From the NCBI GenBank assembly GCA_035285725.1, contig JAYKJL010000101.1, positions 17,739-81,738 of the forward strand: a stretch of 64,000 nucleotides of DNA. The letters run 5' to 3'. The notes beneath the pieces were generated by a model. The model searched no databases. It was not told where the DNA came from and saw only the letters and a list, made by a program, of their open reading frames with translations. Positions within the stretch are counted from its first letter, which is position 1, and the number at the start of each line of letters is the position of its first letter. The position numbers were made by a program, and so were the translations under genes. Below are positions 7,850-16,315 of this stretch, one piece after another. The DNA is from Rivularia sp035285725 (GTDB lineage: Bacteria > Cyanobacteriota > Cyanobacteriia > Cyanobacteriales > Nostocaceae).

Positions 7850-8428
7850 ATGAAGCAAACAGATACCAAAACCCTAATCCTTGATGTAGCTCAAGACCTG
7901 ATTCAACGCCTTGGCGTAAACGGCATGAGTTATAAAGATATTAGTGAAAGCATAGGGATTCGCAAAGCAAGTATTCACACACATTTTCCTAAAAAGGATG
8001 ATTTGTTGGCTACCTTACTTGACCGTTATCGCGATCGTTTTTTGCGGATAGTGGACGGGATTCTAGCTTCTAGCGATACGCCAGAGGTAAAACTGCGCCG
8101 GTATTGTGGGCTGTTTGAAGCCACTCTTAGCAGTGGTAATGAGGATAGAGCTTGCCTATGTGCCATGTTAGGGGCAGAATTAGCAACCCTAAATCATCCC
8201 TTAGTAGAGCGCGTTCGCAGTTTTTATCAAGCTAACGAAGAACGACTGGTAATTCTGCTCAACGCAGGTCTTGCTGATGGTAGTTTCCAGTTTGATGGAG
8301 ACCCACAAGCGATGGCGAGTTTGATTTTTGGCTTGCTAGAAGGAGGTATGTTGATTGCTCGCGTTCAAGGTGGAGCAACAGGGTTCCATCAAGTAATTGA
8401 GCAAATGATGCTGTTAATCAAAAGCTAA
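7850..8428 (+). CDS. TetR/AcrR-family repressor
   Basis: 192 aa. The N-terminal HTH covers residues about 8-53 (TLILDVAQDLIQRLGVNGMSYKDISESIG, then IRKASIHTHFPKKDDLL). The C-terminal helical domain would bind an unknown small ligand, and it holds a Cys pair (ACLCAM). It is the first gene of a same-strand cluster of redox/detoxification-like genes and overlaps its presumed operator. It probably represses itself and the downstream oxidoreductase until an electrophile or similar compound appears (inference). Confidence 0.9.
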   Translation: MKQTDTKTLILDVAQDLIQRLGVNGMSYKDISESIGIRKASIHTHFPKKDDLLATLLDRYRDRFLRIVDGILASSDTPEVKLRRYCGLFEATLSSGNEDRACLCAMLGAELATLNHPLVERVRSFYQANEERLVILLNAGLADGSFQFDGDPQAMASLIFGLLEGGMLIARVQGGATGFHQVIEQMMLLIKS

Positions 8429-8472
8429 TTTTTTTTGTTATTTCACAACCAACTAGTAGGAAGGTAAAGGTC

Positions 8473-9168
8473 ATGACAACAATCGGTATTTTCGGTACAG
8501 GCAGAATGGGAGTACGTTTAGCGCAAATGTTTGCTCGAACAGGGATTGATGTAATTTTAGGTTCGCGAGACATTGCCCGTGCAACTCAAATTGTGCAAGG
8601 ATTGGGACAAGTAACATTGTCTGCGGGAAGTTATGAGGATGCTGCCAAGGCTGAGATTATTCTGCCAGCGATGTTTTTGCGGGATGGGATGTTAGAAACC
8701 CTAGAACCTTGGCGAAATTACTTCGATGACAAGGTGTACGTAGATATTTCTAACCCATTTAACGATACTTACACTGACTTTGTTTTACCTTGGGATACCA
8801 GCGGAGCCGAGCAAATTCAGCATCGTTTTCCGAAAGCGCGAGTGGTAGGAGCCTTCAAAAATGTTTGGTGGGAAGTGTTTGATGCCCCAACTTTTGGCGA
8901 TACGGTGAGTGATGTATTTGTAGTCAGCGATGATACTCAAGCAAAAACAACCTTACTCAAATTGGTTGAGCAAACCCCATTCCGTTACATAGATGCAGGT
9001 CAGTTGAAAAATGCGCGGACAATTGAACGGATGACCCTACTGAGTGGTGAATTAGGACAGCGCTATGGTTACTTTCCCCGGATGAACTACAAGTTGCTCG
9101 GTGAAACTTGGACTCCAGGTAAATGCGATCGCCTTGCAACTCTAATTGCTGGTAACACTGTCGTCTAA
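8473..9168 (+). CDS. NAD(P)-binding F420-reductase-like oxidoreductase
   Basis: 231 aa with an N-terminal Rossmann fold: the GIFGTGRMGVRLAQMF glycine motif (GxGxxG-type) is followed by VILGSRD, which favours NADP. The rest fits the coenzyme-F420-dependent NADP oxidoreductase/predicted dinucleotide-binding family (NPFNDTYTDF, VGAFKNVWWEVF). The true substrate is unknown; cyanobacteria mostly use other deazaflavins or none. AGGAAGG is an adequate ribosome site 8 bp before the ATG. It lies 44 bp after the TetR gene, behind an ACTAGTAGGA operator-like half-site, and 12 bp before the next small gene. Confidence 0.8.
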   Translation: MTTIGIFGTGRMGVRLAQMFARTGIDVILGSRDIARATQIVQGLGQVTLSAGSYEDAAKAEIILPAMFLRDGMLETLEPWRNYFDDKVYVDISNPFNDTYTDFVLPWDTSGAEQIQHRFPKARVVGAFKNVWWEVFDAPTFGDTVSDVFVVSDDTQAKTTLLKLVEQTPFRYIDAGQLKNARTIERMTLLSGELGQRYGYFPRMNYKLLGETWTPGKCDRLATLIAGNTVV

Positions 9169-9180
9169 GGAGAAGCCATC

Positions 9181-9333
9181 ATGAAATTAGAACGGTTATT
9201 TAACGCACTACATATTACCTTACCTCAACCACCTCAGTGTGGTGATGAAATCTGGTTTTTCTCATCGCTGTTTGAGTTGGAGCGTGAAGCTTTCCCTACT
9301 TATTGTCTAGGAGATGACAAAGACAACAAATAA
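9181..9333 (+). CDS. Small 50-aa protein
   Basis: The ATG at 9181 has a strong AGGAG ribosome site 8 bp upstream. The 50-aa product begins MKLERLFNALHITLPQPPQC and ends GDDKDNK. Its stop (TAATG) overlaps an ATG at 9333 in front of the Crp/Fnr gene, typical of translational coupling in an operon. Two Cys and aromatic residues are present but no domain is recognised. Unknown function; spacing and the ribosome site support it as real. Confidence 0.6.
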   Translation: MKLERLFNALHITLPQPPQCGDEIWFFSSLFELEREAFPTYCLGDDKDNK

Positions 9334-9368
9334 TGATTGCAATAGTTCCGAACCTTATTGGAGGAATA

Positions 9369-9974
9369 ATGCTCACAGCTAGAGAATTGCCCCCTGCTCT
9401 CAAGAACACCACTACTTATCTTCTGGTGGCGAAAGGTCAAGTTTTGTTTCAGCAGCAAGAGCCAGCACAAAATATTTTTTGGGTAGAATCGGGTCGGTTG
9501 AAATTAGTCAGCTTCGCCGAGCAACAAATGATTACCCATTACTCGGTAGGTGCAGATGAAAGTTTTGCAGAAACGGCATTGTATTGTGACATTTATGCTT
9601 GTACGGCGATCGCCGAGCAAACTTCACGAGTCATTGCCATTCCCAAACAGGTGTTTTTGGAAGTATTGCGCCAATCTCCGACGCTGTTTGAACAATACCT
9701 AACTCATCTAACCTATCGGTTTGCTGCTGTGAAACGGTTATTGGAGTTACGAAGTATTCGTTCAGCCCGCGATCGCTTATTGCATTACCTTTCCTATCAG
9801 CGCCAACCAGGACAGTTAACCGTTCCTCTCACCCAATCCCTCAAAAGTCTAGCGATCGAATTGGGATTATCACCAGAAGTACTATCTAGAACGTTTACCC
9901 AGTTGGAATCAGAAGGAATCTTGAGCCGGAAAAAAGGCAGCATCACCTTCAACTCAGATTGGTTCAACTCCTAA
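9369..9974 (+). CDS. Crp/Fnr-family transcription regulator
   Basis: 201 aa from the ATG at 9369, preferred because GGAGG lies 6 bp upstream; an earlier in-frame ATG at 9333 overlaps the preceding stop. The N-terminal cyclic-nucleotide-binding-like barrel covers residues about 15-110 (LVAKGQVLFQQQEPAQNIFWVESGR). A dimerisation helix and a C-terminal winged HTH follow (SLKSLAIELGLSPEVLSRTFTQLESEGILSR). There is no Fnr-type Cys cluster, and the cAMP-binding Arg/Glu pattern is not clear, so the signal is unknown. It probably controls neighbouring redox genes. Confidence 0.88.
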   Translation: MLTARELPPALKNTTTYLLVAKGQVLFQQQEPAQNIFWVESGRLKLVSFAEQQMITHYSVGADESFAETALYCDIYACTAIAEQTSRVIAIPKQVFLEVLRQSPTLFEQYLTHLTYRFAAVKRLLELRSIRSARDRLLHYLSYQRQPGQLTVPLTQSLKSLAIELGLSPEVLSRTFTQLESEGILSRKKGSITFNSDWFNS

Positions 9975-10120
9975 AGTTTTAACCAGCTTTGTTACTAAAT
10001 ATTACCATTTACAACACTCTATCAAGAATCTCAACATTATTTTGCAAACTTGATGTGCATCATCAAGCTTGACCAACATTAACCCTTACTATCGAGCAAT
10101 CTTGCCCAGGAAGTTAAATC

Positions 10121-10516
10121 ATGGCTAATCTAACTAACGTGAATGAACAAGGTATTGCCATTCAAGGTTATGACCCGGTTTCCTATTTCACTGACCATCC
10201 AGTTGCAGGGAATCCCAAAATTACCTCAACTTATGAAGACGCAACTTACTACTTCATCAGCGAAGAAAACAAAGCTAAATTTGAGAGCGATCCCGAACAG
10301 TATATTCCTCAATATGGTGGATTTTGTGCCGTGGCAGTTTCTGAAGGTAAGCTGGTGAATATCGATCCAGAGACTTACAAAGTTACAGACGGCAAATTGT
10401 ATCTATTTTATAACGTTGAATTTGGTAATACTAAACCTCAATGGGAAGCCTCAGAGGAAACGCTTCGCAACAATGCAGATGCTCATTGGCGAAAGGGCGA
10501 TTTAAGTACACCCTAA
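10121..10516 (+). CDS. YHS-domain protein
   Basis: 131 aa. It contains the YHS-type pattern IQGYDPVSYFTDHPVAG...YYFISEENKAKFESDPEQYIPQYGGFCA, here with a single Cys. Such domains occur in metal-linked or redox-associated proteins; the precise role is unknown. AGGAAG lies 12 bp before the ATG. Its position between Crp/Fnr and GST genes supports a stress or metal-handling role (inference). Divergent-strand shadows of this gene are not real. Confidence 0.8.
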   Translation: MANLTNVNEQGIAIQGYDPVSYFTDHPVAGNPKITSTYEDATYYFISEENKAKFESDPEQYIPQYGGFCAVAVSEGKLVNIDPETYKVTDGKLYLFYNVEFGNTKPQWEASEETLRNNADAHWRKGDLSTP

Positions 10517-10564
10517 GTTTTATTCAGATTTTTGCTCAGATGTGTAATTCTAAGGAACAATACA

Positions 10565-11164
10565 ATGATTAAGCTCTACGGTCACTCCATGTCAGGTAAC
10601 AGTTACAAAGTCCGCCTGTTGTTGGAACTGTTAAATGTTGAATATGAATGGAACAAAGTTGATTTAATGAAAGGCGAACACAAATCGCCGGAGTATCTAG
10701 CGCTCAACCCTTTTGGACAGGTTCCCTTGCTAATTGATGGGGATATAAAACTGGCGGATGCTCAAGCTATTTTAGTGTATTTAGCACGGCAGTATGGTGG
10801 CGATACCTGGCTACCTCTAGATGCGTTGCCTTTAGCCCAAGTGGTACGCTGGTTATCAACTACAGCAGGAGAAATACGTCAGGGACCGGAAAATGCACGC
10901 CTTTACCATCTATTTGGTGCAACCAGCATCAATATTGAACGGGCATATCAAAAAGCAGAACATATTCTGACCCAGTTGAACCAACATCTGAGTACGCGCA
11001 GCTGGTTAGAATTTGAACACCCCAGCATTGCTGACATTGCTGTTTTCCCTTACGTTGCCCTAGCTGGTGATGGCAAAATAGACCTTGCCCCCTATCCTCA
11101 TATAGTAACGTGGATTAATCGGGTTAAGCAACTCCCCCATTACATCCCAATGGCGGGACTTTAA
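10565..11164 (+). CDS. Glutathione S-transferase
   Basis: 199 aa from the ATG at 10565 (TAAGGA just upstream); an upstream in-frame extension lacks support. The N-terminal thioredoxin-like domain has MIKLYGHSMSGNSYKVRLLLELL with the Ser (residue about 9-11) expected in beta/other bacterial GSTs, NPFGQVPLLIDGD with the cis-Pro, and DAQAILVYLA (glutathione gamma-glutamyl contact). The C-terminal domain is all-helical with the conserved HPSIADIAVFPYV N-cap motif. It conjugates or reduces with glutathione in the cytoplasm; the substrate is not known. Confidence 0.93.
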   Translation: MIKLYGHSMSGNSYKVRLLLELLNVEYEWNKVDLMKGEHKSPEYLALNPFGQVPLLIDGDIKLADAQAILVYLARQYGGDTWLPLDALPLAQVVRWLSTTAGEIRQGPENARLYHLFGATSINIERAYQKAEHILTQLNQHLSTRSWLEFEHPSIADIAVFPYVALAGDGKIDLAPYPHIVTWINRVKQLPHYIPMAGL

Positions 11165-11205
11165 AATACTGCTGGCGTTAACACATTTTGAAAGGAGAGA
11201 AAACA

Positions 11206-12168
11206 ATGGTAAACCCAGGCTGGTCACGCACCGAATCACCGTTTCATGCTGGCGAACTGGCAATTCAAGCCCGATTAGGGGCGCAAGAGCGCATGGATAA
11301 ACAAGGACGAAGGGTAATCCGGGAATATTTACCCGATCAGCATCGCCAATTCTTTGCCCAACTTCCCTATGTAATTGTCGGTACTGTCGATGCATCTGGT
11401 TATCCGTGGGCTTCGATTTTGGCAGGAAAACCGGGTTTTCTCTCCTCACTCGATGAGCGCACTTTGCAAGTTACGGCTAAACCGTTATTTGGCGACCCTT
11501 TAGCAACTACCCTCAGCAAAGGTATTGATATTGGCTTTTTAGGAATTGAACTGCATACCCGTCGCCGTAACCGCATAAATGGCATTGTCACCGCAACCTC
11601 TACCGACGGCTTTGAGGTGCAGGTGGGACAAAGCTTTGGTAACTGTCCCCAATACATTCAGGCACGGATGTTTGAGCTAGGTGAATATGATGTGATAACG
11701 CCCAAACCCATCCATGAGTTGGTAATATTCGGGGAAGCAGAACGCAATCTAATTGGAACAGCTGATACATTCTTCATTGCCACAGCCTATCAAGATGAAT
11801 CGGCGGGTGCGGCGAAGGGCGTGGATGTTTCCCATCGCGGCGGTAAACCGGGGTTTGTGCGAGTGGATGATCAGTATACGCTGACGATTCCTGATTTTGC
11901 TGGTAATTGTCACTTTAACACCTTCGGTAATCTAGAACTAAATCCCCGTACTGGGTTATTATTTGTCGATTTTGACCGGGGCAATCTACTGTACCTCACT
12001 GGCACCGCCGAAGTGATTTGGGAAGGGGCTGAAATTAGCACCTATGCCGGTGCAGAGCGGTTGTTGCGCTTTCATCTGCAACAAGGATATCGAGTCGAAG
12101 GCAGTCTTCCTCTACGCTGGTCAAATCCGGAGTTCTCCCGCTTTCTAGATAATACAGGTTCCTGGTAG
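11206..12168 (+). CDS. Pyridoxamine-5-phosphate-oxidase-like flavin-binding protein
   Basis: 320 aa from the ATG at 11206, which has AAAGGAGAG upstream; an in-frame TTG at 11188 is part of that ribosome site. A split-barrel FMN-binding fold of the PNPOx-like family: FFAQLPYVIVGTVDASGYPWASILAG near residues 50-75, then a second barrel-like part with GNCHFNTFGNLELNPRTGLLFVDF. The length is that of the longer YddH-type/oxidoreductase class, not of true PdxH. It would bind flavin and act on an unknown substrate. It is part of the TetR-to-cupin cluster. Confidence 0.85.
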   Translation: MVNPGWSRTESPFHAGELAIQARLGAQERMDKQGRRVIREYLPDQHRQFFAQLPYVIVGTVDASGYPWASILAGKPGFLSSLDERTLQVTAKPLFGDPLATTLSKGIDIGFLGIELHTRRRNRINGIVTATSTDGFEVQVGQSFGNCPQYIQARMFELGEYDVITPKPIHELVIFGEAERNLIGTADTFFIATAYQDESAGAAKGVDVSHRGGKPGFVRVDDQYTLTIPDFAGNCHFNTFGNLELNPRTGLLFVDFDRGNLLYLTGTAEVIWEGAEISTYAGAERLLRFHLQQGYRVEGSLPLRWSNPEFSRFLDNTGSW

Positions 12169-12202
12169 TACTGAGAAAAAAAATCAAGTATAGTAGGGAA
12201 CA

Positions 12203-12577
12203 ATGAAACTTAACGCAGATATCAGTCAAAGAGTAGTGTTATTTAGTGAAGATATCCCTTGGGTGGATTCGCCTATGCCCGGTGTACAGCGACGAATGCT
12301 CGAACGAGACGGGGAAGAAGTGGCGCGGGCAACTTCAATTGTCCGTTATGCTCCCAACAGTTACTTTGCAGAGCATACCCACGGTGGCGGAGAAGAATTC
12401 CTCGTCTTAGACGGTATTTTTTCGGATGAACATGGTGATTATCCACCAGGAACATACATACGCAATCCAATCGGTTCCAAACATAAACCTTTTAGCCGGG
12501 AAGGTTGTACTATTTTCGTCAAACTTTGGCAGATGCATCCCGATGACGAACAACCAGTGGTGATTGATACCAAGTAA
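12203..12577 (+). CDS. ChrR-like cupin, first domain of a split bicupin
   Basis: 124 aa. A cupin barrel with metal motif residues in EHTHGGGEEFLVLDG (His, His, Glu) and a second motif around GSKHKPF. The reading frame stops at TAA (12575-12577), but the same frame continues at once with TPWMPGLVKG into a second cupin barrel (12578 onward). ChrR/cupin-anti-sigma-like proteins commonly have two such barrels, so the stop looks like a nonsense mutation that shortened the protein. The first barrel alone could still fold and bind metal. It is the last gene of the 7.85-12.6 kb cluster. Confidence 0.75.
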   Translation: MKLNADISQRVVLFSEDIPWVDSPMPGVQRRMLERDGEEVARATSIVRYAPNSYFAEHTHGGGEEFLVLDGIFSDEHGDYPPGTYIRNPIGSKHKPFSREGCTIFVKLWQMHPDDEQPVVIDTK

Positions 12578-12862
12578 ACCCCCTGGATGCCCGGTTTAGT
12601 CAAAGGTTTACAGGTCATTCCCCTCCACACCTGTGGGACAGAGATAGTTGCTTTAGTTCAGTGGGCACCTGGGACTCAGTTTCAACATCACAGTCATCTG
12701 GGAGGAGAGGAAATTTTTGTTTTAGATGGGGTATTTGAAGACGAATTTGGTTTCTATCCCAAAGGTACTTGGTTACGCAATCCAAGTATTGGCACCAGAT
12801 TTAGATCAAGCGGAGACACGAGCTTATGCTGTAATTGCATCTTTGGTTTGCTCCCCTGTTGA
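12578..12862 (+). pseudogene. Second cupin domain, separated by nonsense and truncated
   Basis: In the same frame as the cupin at 12203-12577 and directly after its stop, this region encodes a second barrel (TCGTEIVALVQWAPGTQFQ; HSHLGGEEIFVLDGVFEDEF; KGTWLRNP). After RNP at about 12785 the family likeness ends and the frame runs into Cys-rich non-cupin codons before stopping. The second His motif of the barrel is missing. An ATG at 12587 could restart translation but no ribosome site is seen. Best read as the decayed C-terminal half of a bicupin. Confidence 0.7.
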
Positions 12863-13040
12863 CGAACCTAATTATGCAATTTTACGCCGTTTTGCTGAAG
12901 AACTTGATGTTCAACTTAGAGGGGTAGGGGGAACCGAGAAAGTAGATAAATTTGGCTTTCCAGCAGAAGAAATAAAGCAAACAATCAAAGTTGGGGCATT
13001 TTCTCTTTTCTTCTTTTTTGACCAATCTCAAGTAACTTGA
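12786..13040 (+). pseudogene. Unidentified C-terminal gene fragment fused to cupin relic
   Basis: From about 12786, in the +1 frame relative to the cupin, there is protein-like sequence (LAPDLDQAETRAYAVIASLV; DEPNYAILRRFAEELDVQL; KFGFPAEEIKQTIK). It starts exactly where cupin similarity stops, which suggests a deletion or recombination joined two genes. I do not recognise the family. The ending is rich in Phe and probably not original. Confidence 0.35.
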
Positions 13041-13098
13041 TCAGGAAAAATCATTTCCATTTCTCGCTATAATTTGGGTGAGATTTGGGATAGCAATT

Positions 13099-13776
13099 AT
13101 GTTAGAGTACAACTTATCAAAATATTTACCTTCAGCAGACGAGCTTCCTGACTCCGACGAAACACCCGTGGATAACGAATTGCAAGAATTAATCCCAGGT
13201 TTATTAAAGTCTATTTTATTAATCCTTTGGGCTGAAAGAATGGACTGGTTATTTGCAATTGATATGGGTATCTATTTAGACCCAGATGAGCCAGCAATTG
13301 TCCCAGATGCTTTTCTCTGCTTGGGTGTAGAGCGGGTTTATGATGAGGAATTGCGTCCTAGTTATGTACTTTGGGATGAAAATGTTGTTCCCATTTTGAC
13401 ACTAGAAATTGTTTCGCAAAATTATCGTAAAGAGTATACAAAAAAACTCGAAGACTACGCACAAATGGGGGTACTTTATTATGTGATTTATTCTTCCCGT
13501 CGTCGTCGCAAACCACGTTTAGAAGTACATAAATTAATTAATGGTAAATATCAGTTACAGCCAGGAAATCCCGTTTGGTTGCCGGAAATTAGCTTAGGAA
13601 TTGGTAGCGAAAGGGGTAATTACAGTGGAGTCACGCGGGAATGGTTGTATTGGTACAACGAAGCTGGTAAGCGTTACTTAACTCCACAGGAACAAATTCA
13701 ACAACAAGCACAACGCGCTCGGTTGTTGGCAGAAAAATTGCGGGAATTGGGTGTTGACCCCGACGCGATCGCATAG
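13099..13776 (+). CDS. Uma2-family (DUF820) PD-(D/E)XK-like protein
   Basis: 225 aa from the ATG at 13099; GTG at 13078 is an alternative. Members of this family are very abundant in filamentous cyanobacteria and have a restriction-endonuclease-like fold. The core is visible: IVPDAFLCLG (Asp), PILTLEIVSQNYRKEYTKKLEDYAQMGVLYYVIYS with the catalytic Glu and the downstream Lys. Its biological role is unknown. The C-terminal tail is Gln/Arg-rich coiled coil (QEQIQQQAQRARLLAEKLRE) ending in DPDAIA, typical of the cyanobacterial version. Confidence 0.88.
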   Translation: MLEYNLSKYLPSADELPDSDETPVDNELQELIPGLLKSILLILWAERMDWLFAIDMGIYLDPDEPAIVPDAFLCLGVERVYDEELRPSYVLWDENVVPILTLEIVSQNYRKEYTKKLEDYAQMGVLYYVIYSSRRRRKPRLEVHKLINGKYQLQPGNPVWLPEISLGIGSERGNYSGVTREWLYWYNEAGKRYLTPQEQIQQQAQRARLLAEKLRELGVDPDAIA

Positions 13777-13788
13777 GTAATATGTAGG

Positions 13789-14391
13789 TCAATTGTTTGC
13801 TATCCACACCAGAAAAGCCAGAATTTGTTCGACTGGAGGTAAGGGATAATCATACAAATCGATGGTCAATAACTTGTCTTGTAACTGCATAAAGCGCCAT
13901 TGTGTACCATTACTCACACAACCATAAATAGTCGGAATCATTTGCCCTTTGATCTGGTTAAACTTTTGTGCGGCTACCATCTCTGCTGCACATTGCCCCA
14001 AACCAACTTTGAGATCGGCTTTTTTTGCCTCTACCAAAATAAAAACTGGTGCTTCAATTTCAATTTGCTCAGTGGATTTGCTCAATAGAAAATCACAAGT
14101 ACCATTTAGCCCCAGTGTCTCATCAACGGTAAAATCTTCTCCAGAAAAAAAGCTAATTTGTTGGTTTAAAATTTGCCGTACCTCTAACAAAACCGGACTA
14201 ATAATTAATTCCGAGCGAGCTTTTTCGCTTCCCGTTGCAGTTGCTACAGGTAAACTATATTTTAAAAAATTCTTGAGCGTTTCAGAGGGTTTAATCGGTT
14301 CCAATTGCGGTAAAAAACGCACACCTTCCTCGGTGACAATTGCAAATGCTTCCTTTACACTTGTCAATGTTTTAAATTGACTGTAGGACAC
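13789..14391 (-). CDS. PD-(D/E)XK-superfamily-like hypothetical protein
   Basis: 200 aa. The middle has LNGTCDFLLSKS, then PVFILVEAKKADLKVG, matching a nuclease-like D...E-x-K core, with an upstream SELIISPVLLEV segment. Cyanobacterial genomes hold many such uncharacterised proteins. No partner methylase is present, so it is not a recognised restriction system. It is convergent with the Uma2 gene 12 bp away. Confidence 0.7.
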   Translation of the reverse strand: MSYSQFKTLTSVKEAFAIVTEEGVRFLPQLEPIKPSETLKNFLKYSLPVATATGSEKARSELIISPVLLEVRQILNQQISFFSGEDFTVDETLGLNGTCDFLLSKSTEQIEIEAPVFILVEAKKADLKVGLGQCAAEMVAAQKFNQIKGQMIPTIYGCVSNGTQWRFMQLQDKLLTIDLYDYPLPPVEQILAFLVWIANN

Positions 14392-14507
14392 AACCAGACT
14401 CCCGATTTCTGTGCTTTTGGGTTCTCTAATATTAACCTGAGTTTGATGGCAAATCCTTAACTTTTCATCTTTTTATTTTAATCATAATTAGAAGCCTGTT
14501 ATATGAA

Positions 14508-14610
14508 GTCCGGTTAATTGCTTACTATATGACGATTACGCATTTATCCAAAACCCATTACCAATTACTCATTAAGTGCCCTCACAGAGATGATAAGTGT
14601 TTAACCGGAC
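14508..14610. repeat. MITE-like inverted repeat in intergenic gap
   Basis: GTCCGGTTAA (14508-14517) and TTAACCGGAC (14601-14610) are perfect 10-bp inverted ends around about 80 bp containing STRR-like ATTACC/ATTACT sequence. It lies in the 334-bp gap between the nuclease-like gene and the end of cnfR. The rest of this gap (14630-14720) has AACTCG/CGAGTT and AAAAAACCCG segments that may form the cnfR terminator. Confidence 0.5.
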
Positions 14611-14725
14611 ATGATGTTACTGATATTTAGATCGTAAAAACTCGACTTGTATGATTAGCGAACTCAAAGTCAAAAAACCCGATTCCTTAACGAAACCGAG
14701 TTAAATTTCCTAAAAATATCAATAT

Positions 14726-16315
14726 TTAAGCGATTCTTAGCAGTCTACGTAAAACTAACTGATCTTCTGATTTAACTTTAAGACGACCATTTTCTATATC
14801 CCGAATCCAACTTTGACTTTTACCCATCAGATTTGCTAGTTCCCTTTGAGAAATACTTAAATTTTTTCTGGCTAAACGAATCTGTTCCCCAAGTAAACCA
14901 CTTGCTGTTTTAATTGTTCTGCTTTTTTTTGTGGTTTGCTGTTGTTTTTTCCTGGCTGTTAGGTTTGGTTGCTCCCATTGCGGTGCAAGTTCAAAACATA
15001 AAATTCGCGCATTCATCAACATTTTCCATTTACCACGGGGACTGACATCGGTTAACCTTCTTCCTTGATCTCCATCGTTAATCCAAAATTCGATGGCTTC
15101 GTCTGGATCTTCGGGAATGTCTGCTAACTTAGCCCACAAAGGTTGAATTGCTGCTGGATAGCTAACCGGATCGAAAATTGGTTTCATTCCATAATGTGAT
15201 AGTGTTTCTAAATCACTCTCAAATGTTCGTAGCAACCGTTTGCGTTCTTCCCTTTGTCTACAAGCAATCGCGACTTTGCGATCGCCATAGGCAACTCGCA
15301 TTAATGTGGGTATTGTAATGCGTTGTTGTTTACCCATTTTTGTTTTGAACATCAACCACATCATCAATCTTGCTGCACCTTCATGCTGTTGCCAAATACT
15401 CATAACTGTAGTTAACAAAGATTTGGGCAAGTTACCGTATTGATAAAATGCTGTACGCTCTTTACAGGCTTGTTTATTTAAGAAATATTTCGACCAGACA
15501 CCAGCTTTGATTCTAAATGTCAAACCAATCAGATATTTACACCCTAGTTCGTCCTGTTGGAAATGATGCTGTATTCCTATCAAATCCCACAAGCAAGTTT
15601 TTTCAAAGGAAATCGGCTCTAAACGTCCTTGTTCAGGTAAATCAATGGAAATAAGTAAGGAACAAACTTGCTGGACTAATCTTTTCATCAAAGCTAATTT
15701 TGTCGTTTTGTTCAAATCTTTGCGTTTTTCTAATCCCAAATATTTCTCTATTTGCTTATCATCTACAACAAACTCTTCTTCCCAAGGTTTTTCTGAGAAA
15801 GTCGCGTAAGCTGCAAAAATTAGATGTACGCAAGCAGCCCGAATATCAAGTTCTTCAACTGCTTCTAAGTCTGTTGCAAGTTTGTATGCTTCAGAAGAAG
15901 AGTTGATGTGAAAAGCAATTTTTCCTCGTCCCTGATTTATCTGTTTGCTATAGCGGACTTGATCGGTTTCATCGATTTCCCAAGGTAAAGATGTCCTTTG
16001 AGACAATACGTTACAAGCTTCCCAAATGGGAATACCTGATGCAAATGGATTACTCTTACCATTAAAAAATAAATCTGAACTAGTCAATTCTCGATCATCA
16101 ATTTTACACCTTCCTTTTTTTACCTGTAATGGGATTGGGGACTTACTCGGACAAGCTGATACACATTGGGGTTCGGAATAATAACCCTCACAGTTGTTAC
16201 ATAAATGAGGGTCAATCCAATATTCACCATTGTCGATTTTGATAGCACCTGTTGGACACTGAAAACGACATTTATCGCACCCAGCGCAACTGTTATTAGA
16301 AATTGTATAAGGCAT
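14726..16315 (-). CDS. cnfR: CnfR/PatB, ferredoxin-HTH activator of nif genes
   Basis: 529 aa from the ATG at 16315 (the GTG at 16333 is rejected), matching the PatB length I recall from Anabaena. The N-terminus is a 2[4Fe-4S] ferredoxin domain with Cys 10, 13, 16, 20 (CAGCDKCRFQCP) and Cys 39, 42, 51, 55 (CNNCEGYYSEPQCVSACP). A long middle region follows, then a C-terminal XRE-type HTH at about 475-529 (RKNLSISQRELANLMGKSQS). In Anabaena, PatB/CnfR is expressed in heterocysts and is needed for nitrogen fixation; in non-heterocystous species it activates nif genes under low oxygen. The Fe-S domain probably senses oxygen. It is divergent from fdxB, as in other Nostocales. Confidence 0.93.
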   Translation of the reverse strand: MPYTISNNSCAGCDKCRFQCPTGAIKIDNGEYWIDPHLCNNCEGYYSEPQCVSACPSKSPIPLQVKKGRCKIDDRELTSSDLFFNGKSNPFASGIPIWEACNVLSQRTSLPWEIDETDQVRYSKQINQGRGKIAFHINSSSEAYKLATDLEAVEELDIRAACVHLIFAAYATFSEKPWEEEFVVDDKQIEKYLGLEKRKDLNKTTKLALMKRLVQQVCSLLISIDLPEQGRLEPISFEKTCLWDLIGIQHHFQQDELGCKYLIGLTFRIKAGVWSKYFLNKQACKERTAFYQYGNLPKSLLTTVMSIWQQHEGAARLMMWLMFKTKMGKQQRITIPTLMRVAYGDRKVAIACRQREERKRLLRTFESDLETLSHYGMKPIFDPVSYPAAIQPLWAKLADIPEDPDEAIEFWINDGDQGRRLTDVSPRGKWKMLMNARILCFELAPQWEQPNLTARKKQQQTTKKSRTIKTASGLLGEQIRLARKNLSISQRELANLMGKSQSWIRDIENGRLKVKSEDQLVLRRLLRIA

